A DNA stretch of 64,000 nucleotides, from positions 1 through 64,000 of the forward strand of contig DAINAR010000010.1 in the NCBI GenBank assembly GCA_036733345.1, read 5' to 3'. The translations under genes were made by a program, and so were the position numbers. Under the pieces are notes generated by a model. That model searched no databases. It saw only the letters and a list, made by a program, of their open reading frames with translations, and was not told the DNA's origin. The DNA is from JAFGMQ01 sp036733345. Its GTDB lineage: Bacteria > Desulfobacterota > DSM-4660 > Desulfatiglandales > Desulfatiglandaceae. Shown here piece by piece: positions 36,731-46,252 of this stretch. The stretch's first letter is position 1, and each line of letters starts with the position of its first letter.

Positions 36731-39199
36731 ATGGAATTGAATAGAAGAAATTTCATCAAATTTCTAGTTGGCGGAGTGGTGGGGACCACTTTATCCCCGC
36801 TTCCATGGAAACTTACTGATGATATAGCCATATGGACCCAGAATTGGCCCTGGGTGCCGGTCCCGCCTGAAGGGGAATTTCTGGATATCAAATCCGTGTG
36901 TAATCTCTGTCCGGGGGGATGTGGAATAGAGATCAGAAAAGTCTCTGATAGGGCTGTTAAAATTGAAGGTCGAACCGACTATCCAATAAACCCCGGCGGT
37001 ATCTGTCCTCTGGGTGCCGGTGGACTCCAGTTGCTTTATGACGAATCAATAAGATACACCTCCCCTATGAAGCGTGTGGGAGAGAGGGGCTCAGGCCAGT
37101 TTTCAAAAATAACATGGGATGAAGCTCTTAATATCCTCATTTCACGAATTACCGATTTACAGAAAAAGGGAAAAGCCGCATCTATAGTTGCCGTAGACGG
37201 AAACCCTGCAAGGTCAACTATTGCTGTCATGATTGAGAGATTGCTCACATCCCTTGGAAGCCCGAACTACATCAAAATACCTACGATAGAAGACACATAT
37301 TCAATGGGAAACATCCTTATGCAGGGCAACGAAGGGCCCATGGGCTATGACCTTGAGAATGCTGATTATATCTTGAGTTTCGGATGTGGTCTTCTGGAGG
37401 GATGGGGCGCACCGGGACGGATTATGAATGCATGGGGAATTTGGCATGAAAACCCCGGCAGCAAAAAAGTCAGAATCGTGCAGGTCGAATCAAGGGCCTC
37501 AAATACTGCATCAAAAGCGGATAAATGGGTAGCATCAAAGCCCGGAACTGATGCTGCACTGGCCCTGGGAATAGCGCACATCATTATAAAGGAAGGACTT
37601 TTTGATCGCGAATTTGTAAATAAATACTCATTCGGTTTTGAAGATTGGACTTCTGCGGACGGCAAAGAGCATAAGGGCTTTAAAACCATTATCCTCGATA
37701 ATTATTCTCCTGCCATGGTATCCAATATTACGGGCCTGGACCCCAATGATATTGTTTCACTCGCAAGACATTTTGCAGGATCAAAGGCCCCTGTTGCTAT
37801 ATACGGCAAGGGGAAAGACTCTTTAAACGGCAGCCTGTATGAATTTATGGCCGTGCATTGTCTCAATGCCCTTGTAGGGAATCTTAACAAGCCTGGCGGA
37901 GTAATAATGTTTGATAGCCTGCCATTGACTCAGTTCCCTGATTTAAACCTGGATAGTGCTGCAAAGTCATCTCTTAAGAAGCCGCGTCTTGATCAGGCCG
38001 GCACTGTGAATTTTCCTTTCTCTCGCAGTCTGATTAACAATTTTACTCAGACTGTTATAAAAGAAGGCGAAAATTCTGTTGACACACTACTCATCTTTTC
38101 AGCAAATCCGTGTTTTACACTTCCTGACGGAGGAGCCTTTAAAGAGGCCATAAATAAGATCCCCTTTACTGTAAGTTTTTCACCTTTTAAGGATGAAACA
38201 TCTGAAATGGCCGACCTTATTCTTCCTGACCACATATACCTTGAAAAGACAGACGACGTGGTTTGTCCTGACGGCCTGCAGTATCAGTTTTATGGGCTTT
38301 CTAAACCGGCGGTTAAACCCCTTTATGATACAAGAAATACCGGTGATGTAATAATTGATATTGCAAAAATGGTGGCCCAATCCGCTGCATCAGCTTTTCC
38401 GTGGGAAAATTTTGAAGAAGCTTTGAAGCAGAGGGCGAAAGGCCTGTATGAGTCAGGAAGCGGTTTTGTTACCTATAACCCGAGCATTCCACCCTGGAAG
38501 CAACAGAATAAATCAGAAAGTCAGGTATCTAAATATAACTCCTTTGATAAAATGTGGGAAAAGATAAAATCAGGAGGTTTTTGGTATCGCCCGGCATATC
38601 CTTATAAAAGATGGGATGGATTGTTTAAGACACCTTCGGGAAAATTTGAATTTTATTGTTCAAAAATTGAACTTGCTGTCAAGGAGTATGCAAAAACAGC
38701 TACCGAAAAAAATGCCCTTGCTAATATGAAAATCAATGGTACAGGAGATGAAGTCTTTATGCCACATTACGAAGTGGCTGACAATAAAGGTGATTCTGCT
38801 GAATACCCCCTTTTGATGCTTCCATATGATATGATCAATATCTCAAGCAGCTGGGTGCCGAGCCCTCCTTTTCTGTACAAGACACTCTTTGATAACCAGT
38901 TAAAAAAGGACGAATCATTTGCTTCCATAAATTCAAAAACAGCGAAAGATTTTAACTTAAAACAAGGTGACAGGGTTATAGTAAAGTCTCCTGCGGGAGA
39001 AGCAAAGGTGCGTGTAAACATTTCACAGGGTGCAATGCCGGGCATTGTGTACCTTCCATTCGGATTGGGACACAGCGCCTATGATGAATTTATAAGAGGA
39101 AAAGGCGTTAATCCCAATCAAATCATTTATGCCCTCAAAGATCCTTTGAGCGGACATGCAGTGTGGTGGAATACCCATGTAAAGTTAATCAAGGTTTAG
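36731..39199 (+). CDS. qrcB: Molybdopterin-oxidoreductase-family subunit of a Qrc-type complex
   Basis: 822 residues from the ATG at 36731, next to an AAGGGG site. The longer open frame begins inside the cytochrome gene. It starts with a twin-arginine export signal (NRRNFIKFLVGG). A cysteine set follows (CNLCPGGCG and later ICPLGAGG) as in the [4Fe-4S] domain of the DMSO reductase family, then Mo-bis-MGD fold regions. Where catalytic enzymes carry a Cys, SeCys or Ser ligand to molybdenum I see IEDTYSMG, without an obvious Cys. This agrees with the Qrc type, described as lacking molybdenum. It would act as a structural or electron-transfer subunit on the periplasmic face. Confidence 0.85.
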   Translation: MELNRRNFIKFLVGGVVGTTLSPLPWKLTDDIAIWTQNWPWVPVPPEGEFLDIKSVCNLCPGGCGIEIRKVSDRAVKIEGRTDYPINPGGICPLGAGGLQLLYDESIRYTSPMKRVGERGSGQFSKITWDEALNILISRITDLQKKGKAASIVAVDGNPARSTIAVMIERLLTSLGSPNYIKIPTIEDTYSMGNILMQGNEGPMGYDLENADYILSFGCGLLEGWGAPGRIMNAWGIWHENPGSKKVRIVQVESRASNTASKADKWVASKPGTDAALALGIAHIIIKEGLFDREFVNKYSFGFEDWTSADGKEHKGFKTIILDNYSPAMVSNITGLDPNDIVSLARHFAGSKAPVAIYGKGKDSLNGSLYEFMAVHCLNALVGNLNKPGGVIMFDSLPLTQFPDLNLDSAAKSSLKKPRLDQAGTVNFPFSRSLINNFTQTVIKEGENSVDTLLIFSANPCFTLPDGGAFKEAINKIPFTVSFSPFKDETSEMADLILPDHIYLEKTDDVVCPDGLQYQFYGLSKPAVKPLYDTRNTGDVIIDIAKMVAQSAASAFPWENFEEALKQRAKGLYESGSGFVTYNPSIPPWKQQNKSESQVSKYNSFDKMWEKIKSGGFWYRPAYPYKRWDGLFKTPSGKFEFYCSKIELAVKEYAKTATEKNALANMKINGTGDEVFMPHYEVADNKGDSAEYPLLMLPYDMINISSSWVPSPPFLYKTLFDNQLKKDESFASINSKTAKDFNLKQGDRVIVKSPAGEAKVRVNISQGAMPGIVYLPFGLGHSAYDEFIRGKGVNPNQIIYALKDPLSGHAVWWNTHVKLIKV

Positions 39200-39208
39200 A
39201 TGAGGTAG

Positions 39209-40000
39209 ATGATGAAAAAAGGACATGACCAAGGCAAAAACAAATATGGTATGGTCATAGATCTTGACAAATGTACCGGGTGCGGCACCTGCATGATTGC
39301 CTGTGCGGCGGAAAACAATGTTTCTGTCAGGCCCGATGAGTCAGATAAAGAACGAAGCGTTACATGGATGCGTCTTTATAAAATATCTAATGAAAAAGAT
39401 TTTCCTCACGCGGAATTCAGTTATTTTCCACGACCCTGCATGCATTGTGATGAAAACCCTCCATGTGTTTCTGTATGCCCTGCAACAGCAACGAAAATTG
39501 ATATAAATACGGGTATTGTAAGTCAGATATATACACGCTGCATAGGTTGCAGGTACTGTATAGCTGCATGCCCTTACCATGCCAGAACATTTAACTGGTG
39601 GGATGGCTATTTTCCTAAAGACAAAGGTCTTGACCGCTATCTTTCTCCAGAGGTCTCTCCCCGTATGAGAGGCGTTGTTGAAAAATGCTCTTTCTGCCAT
39701 CATCGACTCATGAGGGCCAGAAATAAAGCCTATTCAGAAGATCGCAGAGAGCTTGAAGAAAATGAATACATAACAGCCTGCACTGAGGCATGCCCGGTTC
39801 AGGCTATTACATTCGGTGACCTTAATAATCCGAACCATAGGGTCTCAAAACTTGCAAAGAGCCCTAATGCATTCAGACTCTTAGAACGACTTGGTACGGA
39901 ACCGAAAGTCTACTATCTTTCCACCAAGGATTGGGTGCGCAAGATGGCTGACAACTATCGTCCAGACCAGTTCAAACCTGTTACTAAGGGATCTGATTGA
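39209..40000 (+). CDS. qrcC: Periplasmic iron-sulfur subunit of a Qrc-type complex
   Basis: 263 residues. Four cysteine groups are visible: CTGCGTCMIAC, CMHCDENPPCVSVCP, CIGCRYCIAACP, and CSFCHHR with a later CTEACP. These are enough for four cubane clusters in the arrangement of the PsrB/DmsB family. It should pass electrons between the cytochrome and the membrane subunit. There is no signal peptide of its own; as in related complexes it is presumably exported together with the twin-arginine subunit. It starts 10 bases after qrcB. Confidence 0.88.
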   Translation: MMKKGHDQGKNKYGMVIDLDKCTGCGTCMIACAAENNVSVRPDESDKERSVTWMRLYKISNEKDFPHAEFSYFPRPCMHCDENPPCVSVCPATATKIDINTGIVSQIYTRCIGCRYCIAACPYHARTFNWWDGYFPKDKGLDRYLSPEVSPRMRGVVEKCSFCHHRLMRARNKAYSEDRRELEENEYITACTEACPVQAITFGDLNNPNHRVSKLAKSPNAFRLLERLGTEPKVYYLSTKDWVRKMADNYRPDQFKPVTKGSD

Positions 40001-40034
40001 TCAGTCAACAGAGTCTGCTTCAGGAGGATAAAAG

Positions 40035-41273
40035 ATGGATTTAGCGTTGATGCCGGAAGGAGTTAAGAGATGTTCCCTGAAGACTTTTCTACTTTGGTCC
40101 TTGCCATGGATAGGTCTTCTTGTCTGGGGAGCAGTATCGGCCTTTCTTTGCCTGTGGAAGGGTCTGAACCAGACCAACATGACGGATTATTTTGCCTTTG
40201 CATTATGGATTGTATTTGATCTATCAGTAATAGCACTCGGCGCGGGAGCCTTTTTTACTGGTTTTTTGACATATATCATTGGGAAAAAAGAGCTTAAGGA
40301 TATAATCAACGCAGCGGTAATAATCGGGTTTATTTGTTATTCAGGTGCCGTAGCCATGCTGGGCATTGATATAGGCCAGCCGATACGGGGATGGTTTATC
40401 TTTTGGCATGCCAATGTACATTCAATGCTAACAGAAGTTTCATTCTGCATCACTTGTTATCTCGGCGTTTTGACAATTGAATATCTGCCGCTTATCCTTG
40501 AAAACAGAAAGCTGAACGAGGTTCCGGAATTTCACTTTTTTGGTCATAATCTTCATCAGATCATGGCAGTCTTTGCTGCTACCGGAACCTTCCTGTCTTT
40601 TTTTCACCAGGGATCTCTTGGCGGCATGTATGGAGTTATGTACGCAAGGCCGTTTGCTTTCAGGGAAGGATTTTATGTCTGGCCCTGGACATTTTTTCTT
40701 TTTATATTATCTGCAATAGCAGCCGGGCCGTCTTTTACTATATTATGTACAAAACTTGCTCAATGGATTACCCGGAAGAAACTTGTACATGACAGTGCAT
40801 TTCAGACCCTGGCAAAAATATCAGGCTGGCTCCTGGCTTTCTATATTCTTTTGAAGATCATTGACACCCTTGGCTGGATCTATGGGGTAATACCCAGGGC
40901 TGGCCTGATGTTTTCGGATTTTTTCAAAGAGGGGCCTTATGGAGTATGGCTGCTGGTATGTGAAATAGTTATTTTCGGGATAATACCTGCAATTATACTG
41001 TTAATCCCCAAAGCCAGAAGAAATAACGGCTGGTTGATTATAGGCTGTCTTATGAATTGCACGGGCATTGTCCTGAATCGTTTTGTTCTGACTGTTGTAA
41101 CACTTGCAATACCTGTCATGCCCTTTGATAACTTCACAAGCTATCTTCCAACCTGGCAGGAATGGGGCATTTCTATGGCGGTCATAGGTTATGGTTTTTT
41201 ACTTTTTTCACTTTCTTACAGGTACTTACCTGTATTCCCAAGGGAGAGAGAACTGAATCCCGCAACTCAATAA
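40035..41273 (+). CDS. qrcD: NrfD/PsrC-type membrane subunit of a Qrc-type complex
   Basis: 412 residues with about ten transmembrane segments, beginning near residue 20. NrfD-family proteins bind menaquinone and carry no haem. Characteristic segments are GAGAFFTGFLTYIIGK, GIDIGQPIRGW, FGHNLHQI with HQGSLGGMYGV, and NRFVLTVV near the end. It would reduce menaquinone with electrons delivered by QrcA-C. It follows qrcC by 34 bases with an AGGAGG site. The order A-B-C-D matches the qrc operon of sulfate reducers, where it links periplasmic hydrogen or formate oxidation to the quinone pool. Confidence 0.88.
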   Translation: MDLALMPEGVKRCSLKTFLLWSLPWIGLLVWGAVSAFLCLWKGLNQTNMTDYFAFALWIVFDLSVIALGAGAFFTGFLTYIIGKKELKDIINAAVIIGFICYSGAVAMLGIDIGQPIRGWFIFWHANVHSMLTEVSFCITCYLGVLTIEYLPLILENRKLNEVPEFHFFGHNLHQIMAVFAATGTFLSFFHQGSLGGMYGVMYARPFAFREGFYVWPWTFFLFILSAIAAGPSFTILCTKLAQWITRKKLVHDSAFQTLAKISGWLLAFYILLKIIDTLGWIYGVIPRAGLMFSDFFKEGPYGVWLLVCEIVIFGIIPAIILLIPKARRNNGWLIIGCLMNCTGIVLNRFVLTVVTLAIPVMPFDNFTSYLPTWQEWGISMAVIGYGFLLFSLSYRYLPVFPRERELNPATQ

Positions 41274-41294
41274 ATCATCTAAAGGAGCTGGAAC

Positions 41295-41453
41295 ATGTTT
41301 CCTTTTTGTTTTGAATGGTCCTGGACATCTGATTATTTTATCTTTTTCGGCCTCTTATATGCTGCACTTTTTATTATAGGCTGTGGATTGACATTTGTGT
41401 TTGTCAAGACATGCCTGCAGGTTCTTGGAATTATCTGGGAAAAGGAACATTAA
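41295..41453 (+). CDS. 52-residue single-helix membrane protein after qrcD
   Basis: The ATG at 41295 follows an AAAGGAG site, 21 bases after the qrcD stop, and opens 52 codons ending at TAA. The short polar start MFPFCFEWSW is followed by one hydrophobic helix (YFIFFGLLYAALFIIGCGL) and a charged end WEKEH. Close spacing and the ribosome site make it very likely a fifth gene of the operon. Small single-helix subunits are known in related respiratory complexes (Hmc has a small HmcD), so it may be an accessory subunit. No published qrc counterpart is known to me. Confidence 0.75.
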   Translation: MFPFCFEWSWTSDYFIFFGLLYAALFIIGCGLTFVFVKTCLQVLGIIWEKEH

Positions 41454-41638
41454 GTTTATCAACAAAACGGCATATAAGTAAAAACTGAACTTTTTTTAAA
41501 TCAATTTATTTACTCTTTTCAAACTCTCACAACTCCGAGGCAGCCTCGAGGTATTTTATCATATCCCTTGTTCTCTTGATATTCTCTCACCAGTCGTATA
41601 ATCTAATATAATAAAACCTCATGAGTGAGGGGTGTTCA

Positions 41639-43327
41639 ATGACAGAAGACATATCAGGAGAGAAAGTACATCACAGGCTTGGCTGGTTAATGTTTCTGAG
41701 GGTTGTTATAGCGACCTTTCTGCTCGGCATAGCTGCGTTTATACAAATAAAAGGGACAAAATCATTACCTGAAATATCAATTAGCTGGGTTTATTCTGTA
41801 ATTATAGCAACTTACTTCCTATCATTTTTTTATCTCCTGTTATCAAAAAGAATAAAAAACCTGAAAATAAATCTATATATTCAGGCCCTCTGCGATGTTT
41901 TCCTTATAACAGTTCTCGTCTATTTAACCGGTGGAATAAGAAGTATTTATTCTATACTGTATTCGCTGGTCATAATATATTCAGGCCTTTTCCTTGAAAG
42001 AAGAGGGGGGCTTATTATTGCCTCTGCAAGCAGCATACTCTATGGTTTGTTGCTTGATCTGCAGTACTATGGAATTGTCTCGCAATTCCATGCTTCTCCA
42101 TGGAATTATGAGGCCAATGCAGGATATGTCCTATCGAGAATATTTATACATATTGTATCCTTCTATATTATTGCACTGCTTATAAGTTTTGTAGTTGAAC
42201 AGGAAAGAAAATCAAGGGACCTTCTTGCTGAAAAAGAGAGTGAATTCTATAAACTGGATTTGTTGTACCGAAGAATTATTGAATCTGTAAATGCAGGCAT
42301 AACTACTATTGATCTGCTTGGCAGGATAAAGTCCTTCAACAGGGCTGCTGAGGAAATTACTCGCTTTTCATCAAAAGATGTGGAGAACAAGAGTATAGAC
42401 AATATTTTTACTGATTTTTTTAAAATGCTGCAGAATTCTGAAAATGAAACAATAAAAGAATCTTGTGCCGTAAGGCACGAAGCTCTAGTTACCACAAAAG
42501 ACGGCAAAAATATTTCCCTGGGTTTTTCAGTATCTCCCCTTATTGACAGTAAGAACAATAAGATAGGCTACATCGTGATATTTCAGGATCTGACTCTTGC
42601 CAAAGAACTTGAAAAAGAAATAGAAAAAAGCAGAAACCTTGCGCTTATAGGTGAAATGGCCGCTGGTCTTGCCCATGAAATAAGAAACCCCCTTGCATCA
42701 CTTAGCGGATCTATCCAACTCCTGAAACTTAATCTTACCTTGGATGATATCAATAAAAAACTGATGGAAATTGTGCTCAGGGGGAGAAACCAGCTTGAAA
42801 ATCTGGTGAAGAATTTCCTCCTTCTGTCACGTGTTAACCTGAATAATCAGGAAGATCTTTTTGATATTAATGAGATCATTTATAATATCCTGGAGTCTAT
42901 GCAACTCAACCCTGACTGGAATGAAAATATAATGCTGATACGAGAAGCAACTGACAGAATAAACCTTTATGGGAACATGACAGAAATAACACAGATGCTC
43001 TCGAACATTATCTTGAATTCTGTACAATCAATGCCTGAAGGAGGGAATTTGACAATTAAAACCGGTACAACCTGCACTAATGATGGAAATGAATATATTG
43101 AAATTCGAATAAGCGATACCGGCTGTGGGTTTGATCAAATTAATTTATCCAATATATTTACACCTTTTTATACCACTAAGGAGGGTGGAACAGGACTCGG
43201 TCTGACCATAGCCCACAGAATTGCAGACAGGTATAAGGGTAAGCTGGATATCTCAAGTGAATTAGGTAAGGGGACAAGCTGTACTATCATTCTGCCACAG
43301 AAGGGGAAAAGATCATTGGCAGAATAA
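41639..43327 (+). CDS. PilS-like membrane sensor histidine kinase with PAS domain
   Basis: 562 residues from the ATG at 41639 (preceded by GAGGGG; the ATG at 41621 has no site). About six membrane helices occupy residues 15-185, without a large periplasmic domain, as in PilS. A PAS domain follows (about 205-325, with RIIESVNAGITTIDLLGRI). The HisKA motif is MAAGLAHEIRNPLASL and the ATPase has NIILNSVQSM, DTGCGFD and GGTGLGLTIAHRI. It is followed 161 bases later by a matching sigma54 regulator. No pilus genes are in the window, so the pair may control something else. Confidence 0.85.
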   Translation: MTEDISGEKVHHRLGWLMFLRVVIATFLLGIAAFIQIKGTKSLPEISISWVYSVIIATYFLSFFYLLLSKRIKNLKINLYIQALCDVFLITVLVYLTGGIRSIYSILYSLVIIYSGLFLERRGGLIIASASSILYGLLLDLQYYGIVSQFHASPWNYEANAGYVLSRIFIHIVSFYIIALLISFVVEQERKSRDLLAEKESEFYKLDLLYRRIIESVNAGITTIDLLGRIKSFNRAAEEITRFSSKDVENKSIDNIFTDFFKMLQNSENETIKESCAVRHEALVTTKDGKNISLGFSVSPLIDSKNNKIGYIVIFQDLTLAKELEKEIEKSRNLALIGEMAAGLAHEIRNPLASLSGSIQLLKLNLTLDDINKKLMEIVLRGRNQLENLVKNFLLLSRVNLNNQEDLFDINEIIYNILESMQLNPDWNENIMLIREATDRINLYGNMTEITQMLSNIILNSVQSMPEGGNLTIKTGTTCTNDGNEYIEIRISDTGCGFDQINLSNIFTPFYTTKEGGTGLGLTIAHRIADRYKGKLDISSELGKGTSCTIILPQKGKRSLAE

Positions 43328-43488
43328 AAGAATCTGGAAAAGAATTTGCCCCCTTTATGGCCTTTGGATAATGTACCAAGAAATCAGATTCTGGAAAACA
43401 CCACTATAAATTCCATTTGGAGGGCATTATTCAGCTTAACAGCGATTTATAACTTTTTGCATCAAACTTCTGCAGGAGAATATATAAA

Positions 43489-44859
43489 ATGACTGATATC
43501 CTAGTCGTAGATGATGACCTAGGAATGAGAGAATTCCTGGAGATCATGCTAACTCAGGAAGGTTACCGCGTAAAATGTGCTAAAGAAGGAAAAGAAGCAC
43601 TTGAATTTTGTAAAAACTGGAAGTTCGATCTGGCCATTACTGATTTAAAGATGCCTAAAGTTGACGGAATCGAATTCCTGAAAATTATCAAAGAGATTTC
43701 ACCTGAGACAATGGTTATTCTGATTACCGCATATGCATCCGGCGAAACCGCAGTTACAGCAATGCAGGAAGGTGCATATGACTATATAGAAAAAAATTTT
43801 GATGTTGAAGACCTAAAAAAAAGAATCCGTGAGGCGCTGGCCAAAAAAGGATTAAAGAAGGATGACGCACTGTTCATCAAAGGGATAAAAGACTCGGTCA
43901 GCTTTGGGAAACTGATAGGCAGAAGCAAGGAAATTCTCAAGCTATACTCTCTTATAAACAAAGTAGCAGATACTACAGCTAATATCCTCATCCTGGGTGA
44001 AAGCGGAAGCGGTAAAGAACTCGCAGCTCAGGCTATTCATGAGAACAGTTCGAGAAAAAACAATCCTTTTGTAGTAATAAATTGTGGTGGAATTCCCGGA
44101 GAGCTTCTGGAAAGTGAATTGTTTGGTTATATGAAGGGTGCTTTCACCAGCGCTTTTGCAGACAAACCCGGCCTGCTGGAAGTAGCAACCGGAGGAACTA
44201 TTTTTTTGGATGAAATTGCTGAATTACCGACAATTCTTCAGGTTAAACTTCTGAGGGTAATTCAAGAAAGGGTGTTCAGAAGACTTGGAGGCTCAAAAGA
44301 TATCAAGGTGGATGTAAGAATAATTGCAGCTACAAATCAGGATTTAAGAAAAAAAGTCAAAGATGGGAGTTTCAGAGAGGATTTATATTATAGACTGAAT
44401 GTAATTCCAATTTACATCCCGGCGCTTAGAGACAGGAAGGAGGATATACCCATACTGACAGAGTACTTTATTCGAAAATACTCAAAGGAATTCGGCAAAG
44501 AATTGAGGAATATATCTCCATATGCAATGGAACTTTTGATGCAGTACCGTTTCCCCGGAAACGTCAGAGAACTTGAAAATATAATTGAAAAAAGTGTCGC
44601 TCTGGAAACCTCAAATATTATACTGCCTGATAGTCTTGGATTTTCAGATTCAAATGAAGATGCAGATAAAAAGGGCATACTGGAGGAACTTGGACCGGAC
44701 GGAATTAAATTAGATGAGGTCATAAATAGAATTGAAAGGGAATATATCCAGAGTGCTATGAAAATGGCCCAAGGTTCAAAACAGAAGGCAACCGAACTTT
44801 TAGGGATAAGCATGAGATCCTTGAGGTATCGGCTGAATAAGCTTAATTTACGAGAATAA
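43489..44859 (+). CDS. PilR-like sigma54 response regulator with variant motifs
   Basis: 456 residues. The receiver domain has VVDDD and ITDLKMPKVDG with the acceptor Asp. Its normally invariant KPF is KNF (YIEKNFDVEDL). The AAA+ domain has Walker A GESGSGKE and GGTIFLDEIAEL. The loop that contacts sigma54 reads GAFTSA instead of GAFTGA. The Fis-type DNA-binding end is QKATELLGISMRSLRYRL. It is most likely phosphorylated by the PilS-like kinase upstream. The GAFTSA change leaves the contacting Thr in place but may alter activation. Confidence 0.88.
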   Translation: MTDILVVDDDLGMREFLEIMLTQEGYRVKCAKEGKEALEFCKNWKFDLAITDLKMPKVDGIEFLKIIKEISPETMVILITAYASGETAVTAMQEGAYDYIEKNFDVEDLKKRIREALAKKGLKKDDALFIKGIKDSVSFGKLIGRSKEILKLYSLINKVADTTANILILGESGSGKELAAQAIHENSSRKNNPFVVINCGGIPGELLESELFGYMKGAFTSAFADKPGLLEVATGGTIFLDEIAELPTILQVKLLRVIQERVFRRLGGSKDIKVDVRIIAATNQDLRKKVKDGSFREDLYYRLNVIPIYIPALRDRKEDIPILTEYFIRKYSKEFGKELRNISPYAMELLMQYRFPGNVRELENIIEKSVALETSNIILPDSLGFSDSNEDADKKGILEELGPDGIKLDEVINRIEREYIQSAMKMAQGSKQKATELLGISMRSLRYRLNKLNLRE

Positions 44860-44899
44860 CGTTTTGCCTTTTTCCAACCGGCTTATTACAGAAAACCTC

Positions 44900-46252
44900 T
44901 TATTGCGATATCTTCTTCTCAATCTTCTGCATGAAAATACTGCGGATTTCCTCAAGACGCTCTTCATTATCTGCTTCAAAACGAAGCACCAGCACAGGCT
45001 GAGTATTTGAAGTTCTGACTAATCCCCATCCTCCGTCAAAAAGGACCCGGGCACCATCAACATCTATTACTTCATAATCCTTTTTGAATTCCTCAACTAA
45101 TTCAGCCACGATCATGAATTTCTTATCATCCGGACAATCTATTCGAATTTCAGGAGTGTTTACCATTCCTGGGATATCATCCAGCAGTTCTTTCAAACTT
45201 TTCGGCGAATTGGAAAGTATCTCAAGAAGCCTGGCTCCTGCATAAATCGCATCATCAAATCCGAAATACCTCTCACTGAAAAAGATATGCCCGCTCATCT
45301 CCCCTGCAAGGAGGGCACCCTCCTCTTTCATTTTACTCTTGATAAGCGAGTGCCCGGCCTTCCACATAATTGCCTTTCCTCCATGGCTCTCAATATCATC
45401 ATAGAGGACCTGGGAACACTTGACTTCTCCGATTATCTTCCCGCCTGGATTCCGTGAAAGCAGCTCCCTTGAAAAAATAATCATCAACTGGTCTCCCCAT
45501 ATAATATTGCCTTCCTGATCAGTGACGCCAATTCGGTCGGCATCTCCATCAAATGCAATTCCCAGATCGGCAGAGGTCTCACTGACTCTTGATATCATGG
45601 CCTCAAGGTTTTCGGGAATTGTTGGGTCAGGATGGTGATTCGGAAATCTCCCGTCCGGCTCACAGAAAATCGGCACCACCTCAAATCCCATACGCGTAAA
45701 TGCTTTATCGGCAATCATGCCTCCCACACCATTTCCGGCATCAACAACAACCCTTCTTTTGAATTGGCCAGTCTTGATATTATTATTTAAATAATCAATA
45801 TAAGCCTGGGACAGATCTGACTTCTCGATCTTTCCACTGCCATATTTGAAATCACCCGATTCAGCGATTTTCCTTATCTTCTGGATCTCCTCACCATGAA
45901 TTGAAGTATCCCCAAGGCAGATTTTAAACCCGTTGAACTCCGGGGGGTTATGGCTTCCGGTTATTTGGATTCCACCATCCACTTCAAGCTTATGCAAAGA
46001 AAAATAGAGCAGCGGTGTAGGGACTAATCCAATATCCACAATTTCAATCCCTGTTTCCATTAGACTCTTAATCAGCCATTCAGAGATATCTGGAGAGCTC
46101 AAGCGGCAGTCACGACCTATGGAAATCCGTCTCGCGCCCCTTTCCAGATAGTAAGTTCCTATTGCACGGCCAAGCAAACTAACACTTTCCTGCTTTAATT
46201 CTTCCGGGTATATGCCGCGAATATCATATTCTCTAAAGATATGAGAATTCAT
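44900..46252 (-). CDS. manB: Phosphomannomutase/phosphoglucomutase
   Basis: 450 residues, alpha-D-phosphohexomutase superfamily. The active-site serine is in GIQITGSHNPPEFNG, the magnesium loop is FDGDADRIGV, the sugar-specificity loop GEMSGHIFF and the phosphate-binding loop RTSNTQPVL. The GEMSGH form fits the bifunctional PMM/PGM group (AlgC-like). It interconverts mannose-6- and mannose-1-phosphate. It overlaps the end of the guanylyltransferase gene by four bases, and together they give GDP-mannose for cell-surface glycans. Confidence 0.92.
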   Translation of the reverse strand: MNSHIFREYDIRGIYPEELKQESVSLLGRAIGTYYLERGARRISIGRDCRLSSPDISEWLIKSLMETGIEIVDIGLVPTPLLYFSLHKLEVDGGIQITGSHNPPEFNGFKICLGDTSIHGEEIQKIRKIAESGDFKYGSGKIEKSDLSQAYIDYLNNNIKTGQFKRRVVVDAGNGVGGMIADKAFTRMGFEVVPIFCEPDGRFPNHHPDPTIPENLEAMISRVSETSADLGIAFDGDADRIGVTDQEGNIIWGDQLMIIFSRELLSRNPGGKIIGEVKCSQVLYDDIESHGGKAIMWKAGHSLIKSKMKEEGALLAGEMSGHIFFSERYFGFDDAIYAGARLLEILSNSPKSLKELLDDIPGMVNTPEIRIDCPDDKKFMIVAELVEEFKKDYEVIDVDGARVLFDGGWGLVRTSNTQPVLVLRFEADNEERLEEIRSIFMQKIEKKISQ

